17,696 nucleotides of DNA from Myxococcales bacterium. GTDB lineage: Bacteria; Myxococcota_A; UBA9160; SMWR01. Where the stretch lies: contig JACZXC010000013.1 of assembly GCA_022571825.1 (NCBI GenBank), positions 1-17,696 on the forward strand, given 5' to 3'. The first letter of the stretch is position 1. Each line of letters starts with the position of its first letter. The notes below the pieces were generated by a model, which was not told the DNA's origin, searched no databases, and worked only from the letters and a program-made list of their open reading frames with translations. Below, piece after piece: positions 13,849-17,696 of the stretch. A program made the translations under genes and the position numbers.

Positions 13849-15405
13849 TTATCCGACGCGGGTGGCGTGGTCTTTCCAGAAGGGCTCGCGCAGGACGCGT
13901 TTGAGGATCTTTCCGGATCCGGTGCGCGGAATTTCCTCGGTGAATGAAACCGAGCGCGGGATCTTGTAGCCGGCCAGATGCTCGCGGGCGAAGCTGACCA
14001 CGTCGTCCTCGTCGAGGGAGGCGTCGGCGTGCTGGACCACTACCGCGTGGACGCTCTCACCCCACTGCTCGCTGGGAATCGCAAAGACCGCGACGTCGAG
14101 AATGCCGGGATGTTCCTCGAGTACCGCCTCGATCTCGGCCGGGTAGATGTTCATTCCCCCCGAGATGATCATGTCCTTCTTGCGATCACAGATGTAGTAG
14201 AAGCCCTCGTCATCGACAGTGGCGATGTCTCCGACCGTATGGAAGTCGCCGCGGCGGTCTTCCTCGTAGCGATCGCGGGCCTTGTAGTAGGTGTCGAATA
14301 CCGTGCGGCTGCGCACGAAGAGCTCACCGGGAACACCCGCTTCGGTGACCTCCTTTCCGTCGTCATCGAACAGCTTGAGCTCGACGGTCGGGGCGGGCTT
14401 CCCGCAGGAGCCGCGCTTGCTGCGCTGGTACTGGGGTTCGAGGATCGTGTTCACCCCCAGCTCCGTCGAGCCGTACACCTCCCACAACGAGTCCTCCGGA
14501 AAATCCGCCAGGTAGGCTTCCTTCAGCGCGTAGGACCAGGGAGCCGCGTTGGCCACCATGCGCCGCATGCTGCTGCGGTCGCTGCGAGCCTTTGTCTCGT
14601 CCGGAAGATTGCAGACCATCCGAATCGGCGTCGGCGCCGAGAAGGTCGTGGTGGCCTTGTATCGGTCCAGCAGGCGCAGCCAGTCCTCCGGATCGAACTT
14701 CCGCTGCACGATGATGGTGTGTCCCATGTTCTGAGAGAGCTGCATGAAGCCGCCGGGCCCGGAGTGGTAGAGGGGGCCCGTAACCAGGAACACGTCGTCG
14801 GGCTGGTAACCGATCAGCTGAATCATCTCGAGAACCTGACGGCGGTCTCCGAGTCCCGTGCGCAGCGCGCCCTTGGGTTTCCCGGTGGTTCCCGAGGTGT
14901 AGATCATCGTGGCTGCGGCCTTGCCCTCCTCGAGTTCCGGCTCCGCATCGCTGGCGTCCTTCATCAGGGCATCGCCATCGAGCATCTGGGGTCCGGGAGA
15001 TCCGTCGAAGACGATGATGTGCCGGACCTTGGGAATCCGGGGACGAATCGCGGCCATCAGGTCGGCGAATTCGGCGTCGACCACCACGAGCACCGCATCA
15101 CAGTGGTCGACGACGTAGGCCGCCTCGTCCGGGGAAAACCGGTAGTTGAGGGGAACGGCGGTGGCCCCGACCTTGCGCGCGGCGTGGATGATTCGGATCA
15201 CGCCGATCGAGTTCATCCCGCACCACACGATCTTGTCGCCGCGGCGGATGCCGTGGGCCCGAAGGGTGTGCGCCAGGCGATTCACCTCGCGGTTGAGCGC
15301 CTCGTAGGTCAGGGTGATGATCGAGCCGTCGGGCCGATCGTCGACCAGAGCGAGTTTGTCGGGATGCCGTTGGGCCAGGATGGCCATCATATCGGGCGCG
15401 GGCAT
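13849..15405 (-). CDS. AMP-dependent acyl-CoA synthetase/ligase (FadD-like, class I ANL)
   Basis: 518 residues from ATG 15405, which has GGAGG just upstream; the frame is open to 15474 but without a better start. All ANL motifs are present: MIYTSGTTGKPKG (167-179, phosphate loop), YGSTELG (311-317), GDFHTVGDIA (386-395, with Asp393 in the A7 motif), DRKKDMIISGGMNIYPAEIE (407-426, hinge) and RTGSGKILKRVLRE (494-507, with catalytic Lys499). It adenylates a carboxylic acid and transfers it to coenzyme A in the cytoplasm. Chain-length and ring preference cannot be read from sequence, although the neighbourhood of CoA-linked catabolic genes (chsH-ltp2-like operon 5 kb away) makes a fatty or steroid side-chain acid plausible. 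It lies 94 bases downstream of tetR on the same strand and is probably its target. Confidence 0.9.
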   Translation of the reverse strand: MPAPDMMAILAQRHPDKLALVDDRPDGSIITLTYEALNREVNRLAHTLRAHGIRRGDKIVWCGMNSIGVIRIIHAARKVGATAVPLNYRFSPDEAAYVVDHCDAVLVVVDAEFADLMAAIRPRIPKVRHIIVFDGSPGPQMLDGDALMKDASDAEPELEEGKAAATMIYTSGTTGKPKGALRTGLGDRRQVLEMIQLIGYQPDDVFLVTGPLYHSGPGGFMQLSQNMGHTIIVQRKFDPEDWLRLLDRYKATTTFSAPTPIRMVCNLPDETKARSDRSSMRRMVANAAPWSYALKEAYLADFPEDSLWEVYGSTELGVNTILEPQYQRSKRGSCGKPAPTVELKLFDDDGKEVTEAGVPGELFVRSRTVFDTYYKARDRYEEDRRGDFHTVGDIATVDDEGFYYICDRKKDMIISGGMNIYPAEIEAVLEEHPGILDVAVFAIPSEQWGESVHAVVVQHADASLDEDDVVSFAREHLAGYKIPRSVSFTEEIPRTGSGKILKRVLREPFWKDHATRVG

Positions 15406-15499
15406 GGGTCCTCCGCTGGCCGCAGCCTCTCGGTTGCTCGCCCTCGTGGCTTTCGAGGCTGCGCCGCCGCCCATGAATACCCGCCGGGCAGCCGTCGAG

Positions 15500-16162
15500 T
15501 CAACGCGTGAGGTCGGCCCCGAGACCGCGAAACAAGAGGTTCACGGAGGTCTCGATCGCGCCGCGGCAGCCATCTTCGGTGACCAGGCCATTGGCCCAGG
15601 AGAGCCGAGCTCCACTGGCGATGTGAAATAGCGCGCGCGCGGCGGTGAGCACGTCGACGTCCCGCGCCAGGTCGCGACGCACGCGGCCCCCCTGGAGGAT
15701 TTCGGCCAGCAGCCCGATCGTGCGCTCGTTGAGGGAGAGCACCCGACGCGCGACCCGGGCCTGGGGATGGGTGGTGGCGCGAAGGGCGATCACCGTCAGA
15801 TCCGGGGCCTGGGCCAACAGTTCATGTTGGGTCTGAAAGAAACGGTGGATGCGCACCCGGGTCGCCGCCGCGTGATCGTCGTGGCGCCGGAACTTCGACC
15901 AGGCCTCCTCCTGCAGGTCGGCCAGATCTTGGATCAGCAGCTCTTCCTTGCTCTGGACATGGCGGTAGATCGAGCTGGCGCCCATTCCCGCTCGCGCTCC
16001 GATGGCGCGGAGGGTGGTGCGATCAAAGCCGTACTCGCGGAAGAGGGCCCGGGCAGCCTCGCGAATCCGCTGGTGGCTCCGCCGGCCGCGCCGAAGGCGA
16101 CCGTCTTCGGGGCGCAGGGCGTGTGCCCGTCTCGCGCCGGGAGGCTGCGGCTGCGGGTCCAT
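15500..16162 (-). CDS. TetR-family transcriptional regulator
   Basis: 220 residues from ATG 16162; the open frame extends to 16324, but that upstream stretch lies in structured leader sequence and lacks TetR character. The N-terminal helix-turn-helix is textbook: IREAARALFREYGFDRTTLRAIGARAGMGASSIYRHVQSKEEL, spanning residues 33-75. The rest is the helical ligand/dimerisation domain (for example IRIHRFF-like and ALFHIASGARLSWANGL). The protein is a cytoplasmic repressor type, probably sensing an acyl-CoA or hydrophobic acid given that the next gene is an acyl-CoA synthetase. The highly basic N-terminal extension (about 30 residues rich in Arg, Pro and Gly) may contact DNA or be a mis-chosen start. 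A leader with an apparent terminator precedes the gene. Confidence 0.88.
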   Translation of the reverse strand: MDPQPQPPGARRAHALRPEDGRLRRGRRSHQRIREAARALFREYGFDRTTLRAIGARAGMGASSIYRHVQSKEELLIQDLADLQEEAWSKFRRHDDHAAATRVRIHRFFQTQHELLAQAPDLTVIALRATTHPQARVARRVLSLNERTIGLLAEILQGGRVRRDLARDVDVLTAARALFHIASGARLSWANGLVTEDGCRGAIETSVNLLFRGLGADLTR

Positions 16163-16253
16163 CAAGGCGAACAAGATCGCATAGCGAGGGGAGCCGCGCT
16201 CGGATTCCTCTGGGTCCCTCTGCCGAGACCAACTTCCGGGCCCCCCAAAACGA

Positions 16254-16281
16254 CGGAGGCCCAGCGAGGACTGGGCCTCCG
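16254..16281 (-). terminator. Intrinsic-terminator-like hairpin in the tetR leader
   Basis: A perfect 11-bp stem (16254-16264 with 16271-16281) encloses a six-base loop. On the minus strand it is followed by TCGTTTT, so it could terminate leftward transcription 92 bases before the tetR ATG. On the plus strand there is no T-run. Confidence 0.55.
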
Positions 16282-16360
16282 GACACCGAAAGCCTATCTC
16301 TTCCCAGGGAAGGCCCGGCGTCATGCCTCGCGATAGGGGTCAAGATCCCCTGCCGGAGGC
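16254..16360 (-). ncRNA. Candidate structured leader/attenuator upstream of tetR
   Basis: Read on the minus strand, three segments share one sequence: segment 1 GCCTCCGG (16360-16353), segment 2 CCGGAGGC (16282-16275) and segment 3 GCCTCCG (16260-16254). Segment 2 can pair with segment 1 (8 bp, enclosing the domain) or with segment 3 as part of an 11-bp hairpin followed by TCGTTTT. Between segments 1 and 2 are an AGGGG/CCCCT hairpin with a seven-base loop (16351-16335), a CTTCC/GGAAG hairpin, and TATC/GATA pairing. This is the layout of an attenuator or riboswitch. No known riboswitch class was recognised. A tRNA was considered and rejected. Confidence 0.35.
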
Positions 16361-16730
16361 ACCATCAACCATTACTTGATCAAGCAAAATTCGTGCCGCA
16401 GAGGCTAGAACAGATAAGCCCCTGTTTTTGCACGGGGTTCAATTTCGGTGGTGCTCGCCGGATGGAAAATCTCTTCCCAGTCTGGGGAAATCTGTTCCGT
16501 TTTAGACCCAGTCTCGGCCTGGCTAGGAGGCCGAGACCTTCTACTTCCGCGGCCTTTGGCCTTGGAGGCCTCCGCGCAGCGGTCTCAGCGACAGCGTGCA
16601 GCGAGCGTGGAAGTCGGCCTCTTGGGCCGACTTTGCTCCCCTCTCTTCCGAAGGCGAGCGAAGTGCCGGAGCCCGAACGCGAGCGATCAGCGAGCGCGAG
16701 GCCCGGCTGGGCTTAGGCCCGACGGTGATG
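16361..16730. other. Gene-free intergenic region rich in inverted and dispersed repeats
   Basis: I see no credible gene here; long open frames are low-complexity Arg/Ser/Pro-rich and lack family motifs. Contents: a ten-base palindrome CTTGATCAAG (16375-16384), possibly an operator; a 12-base direct repeat ATCTCTTCCCAG (16295-16306 and 16469-16480); a 9-bp stem GTCTCGGCC/GGCCGAGAC (16511-16537); a 9-bp stem AAGTCGGCC/GGCCGACTT (16611-16633); the two dispersed modules (16547-16565 and 16574-16596); and GCGAGCG-type short repeats from 16661 to 16700. Minus-strand transcripts of the E2-like gene would end in this zone. Confidence 0.6.
16547..16596. repeat. Dispersed intergenic repeat, copy with both modules
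   Basis: Bases 16547-16565 match 4938-4956 (18 of 19), and bases 16574-16596 match 2092-2114 (23 of 23). Here both modules are adjacent, so this is the most complete copy in the window. The flanks contain perfect inverted repeats, which suggests a structured, REP/BIME-like element. Confidence 0.6.
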
Positions 16731-17567
16731 TCAGCGATTTTCCAGGGCCTCGGCCGTCAGATCGAGCAATTCGGGGTTCTCGAGTCGTTCGGCAATCCCG
16801 GCGATGCCGATGGCGGAGTAGAGGCCGTCCTCGATCCGCTCGTCGTAGGTCCAGCAGGCTCTCATCATCCGCCGTCCCCCGGGTCCGGGCCGGATCTTCC
16901 CCATCACGGCGAAGACCGAACAGGTGCCGTACTCCCAGAGATGATGGAAGCCGGCGTCGTGGCCCACCGAGCCCAGGTTGGCGACGAAGGTCGAGGCGAA
17001 GAGGGGGTCGGCTTCGATCATCCTGCGCGGTAACACGCCGAAATAGTCTGCCAGCTTCACAATCCCAAGGGCGGCTCGGATTCCGACCCCCGGCAGGCGA
17101 AGCAGCAAACTCATCTCTTTGTCGCTGGTCGACTTACGACCCGCCCGCGCGGGCCGAATCTTCCCATAGACGCCATCGACCATTTCATCCAGGCTCTCCG
17201 TGGCGGGTTCGAAGCGCCGCTTGATGGTGATCATGGGCGAGCCGTCCTTGATCTCTCGCTTGGCGCTGAACGACAGCCAGATTCCGTCTCGTTGCCACAG
17301 CTTTCCGCCCTTGACGAAGCGATTGACCCCGGGTCGAAGTGCGTGGGCCTGGGAAAGCGAGCGCAGGAACAAGTGGAAGAGCGTCATCGGCCGCTCGGGC
17401 GGGCGTTCCCGGTTGCGCTTCTCGAGGAACTCGAGCGCCGCCTCGACCTCGATGTCCTGGGGGAGGTGAAAGACCGAGTCGTTCCGACGCGGCGAGATAT
17501 ACGGCATGAAAGTCCGCATCGCGCCGAGATTACGCACCAGAGTCGCGTCCGGTCGACGTCCGAACAT
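16731..17567 (-). CDS. Stand-alone 2-oxoacid dehydrogenase E2 (CAT-fold) acyltransferase-like protein lacking the catalytic His
   Basis: 278 residues from ATG 17567, preceded by a strong GGAGGGAGGAGGG ribosome site. The sequence matches the E2 catalytic domain: MTLFHLFLRSLSQAHALRPGVNR (61-83), FVANLGSVGHDAGFHHLWEYGTCSVFAVMGKI (194-225) and the terminal motif YDERIEDG (241-248). Canonical E2 and chloramphenicol acetyltransferase enzymes have HxxxDG; here histidine is Glu243, so ordinary acyl transfer to CoA is doubtful. There is no lipoyl domain and no E1/E3-binding domain, so it is not part of a standard pyruvate or branched-chain complex. Comparable stand-alone proteins occur in several bacteria, with functions unknown to me. 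A candidate -10 TAGACT lies about 42 bases upstream. The gene is alone on its strand, separated from tetR by 570 bases. Confidence 0.75.
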   Translation of the reverse strand: MFGRRPDATLVRNLGAMRTFMPYISPRRNDSVFHLPQDIEVEAALEFLEKRNRERPPERPMTLFHLFLRSLSQAHALRPGVNRFVKGGKLWQRDGIWLSFSAKREIKDGSPMITIKRRFEPATESLDEMVDGVYGKIRPARAGRKSTSDKEMSLLLRLPGVGIRAALGIVKLADYFGVLPRRMIEADPLFASTFVANLGSVGHDAGFHHLWEYGTCSVFAVMGKIRPGPGGRRMMRACWTYDERIEDGLYSAIGIAGIAERLENPELLDLTAEALENR

Positions 17568-17608
17568 CGTCTGCCCTCCTCCCTCCGGGTCTTTCGAGAA
17601 CGGCCGGG

Positions 17609-17637
17609 AGTCTAGTGCGGGGGGGGGTCGAAAGCCC
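17609..17637 (-). promoter_or_regulatory. Candidate promoter of the E2-like gene with a G9/C9 tract
   Basis: On the minus strand TAGACT (17614-17609) is a reasonable -10 box, giving a leader of about 35 bases with the strong ribosome site. A run of nine identical bases (17619-17627) sits four bases upstream, inside the likely -35/-10 spacer. No clear -35 box is seen. Bases 17638-17696 show nothing recognisable. Confidence 0.3.
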
Positions 17638-17696
17638 TCGCCGGGGACCCCGGCGCGCGCTGCATCCGCCAGATCACGACCCCCTGAACCCGGGTC

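Noticed and set aside
13978..15510. A 510-codon open frame on + opposite the acyl-CoA synthetase
   Set aside because: The minus strand carries every ANL ligase motif; the plus frame has none of any family and is a high-GC shadow.
16275..16364. A tRNA-like gene (8-bp acceptor-like stem followed by ACCA, and a T-arm-like hairpin), possibly tRNA-Sec
   Set aside because: The T-loop is not TTCRANY, an extra base separates the T-arm from the acceptor, and there is no 7-base anticodon loop or D-arm with GG. The pairing is better explained as a leader-RNA stem.
16123..16716. Open frames of about 200 codons on + in the intergenic region upstream of tetR
   Set aside because: Low-complexity Arg/Pro/Ser-rich translation lying over inverted and dispersed repeats, with no domain motif; regarded as spurious.
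1..17696. CRISPR arrays, phage, toxin-antitoxin or restriction genes
   Set aside because: I looked for spaced direct repeats, integrase/transposase motifs and small paired genes and saw none; all convincing genes are metabolic or regulatory.

Overview
This 17.7 kb window is a densely coded, high-GC stretch (long shadow frames lie opposite almost every gene) from a Gram-negative-type bacterium. Gene content and intergenic style suggest a member of the former Deltaproteobacteria (Myxococcota, Desulfobacterota or Binatota relatives), probably a metagenome contig. That placement is inference; no rRNA or tRNA gene is visible. Most genes look like coenzyme-A-linked or amino-acid catabolism rather than mobile or defence functions.

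Left part (1-5.7 kb): a truncated TPR/TRAFs-binding-type protein on + meets a truncated glycerol-3-phosphate dehydrogenase on - near base 285. It is followed on - by an SDR dehydrogenase and, divergently, by a three-gene + operon: an ACAD11-like phosphotransferase, a small helical protein and an AttH/CrtC-like lipocalin-fold protein. A GNAT acetyltransferase on - carries an in-frame TGA at codon 4.

Middle part (5.8-12 kb): a + operon in the order chsH2-chsH1-ltp2. It encodes a MaoC plus DUF35 fusion, a small MaoC hydratase and a thiolase-fold aldolase with both signature tyrosines, the set used by actinobacteria for steroid side-chain hydration and retro-aldol cleavage. Convergent to it is a tight four-gene - operon: a quinone-oxidoreductase-type MDR, a DapF-fold epimerase whose first catalytic cysteine is serine, an unrecognised 171-residue Cys-motif protein, and a close relative of D-arginine dehydrogenase whose guanidinium pocket has become hydrophobic. 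I read it as a candidate racemase plus D-amino-acid dehydrogenase pathway for an unknown hydrophobic amino acid. This and the leader RNA below are the best candidates for something undescribed.

Right part (12-17.7 kb): an M20 amidohydrolase translationally coupled to a gamma-carbonic-anhydrase-like protein (+); then on - a TetR regulator followed by an acyl-CoA synthetase. A 570-base intergenic region lies upstream of tetR. It holds an attenuator-like structured leader and a block of dispersed-repeat sequence that recurs at about 2.1 kb and 4.9 kb. The last gene is a stand-alone E2 acyltransferase-fold protein lacking the catalytic histidine.
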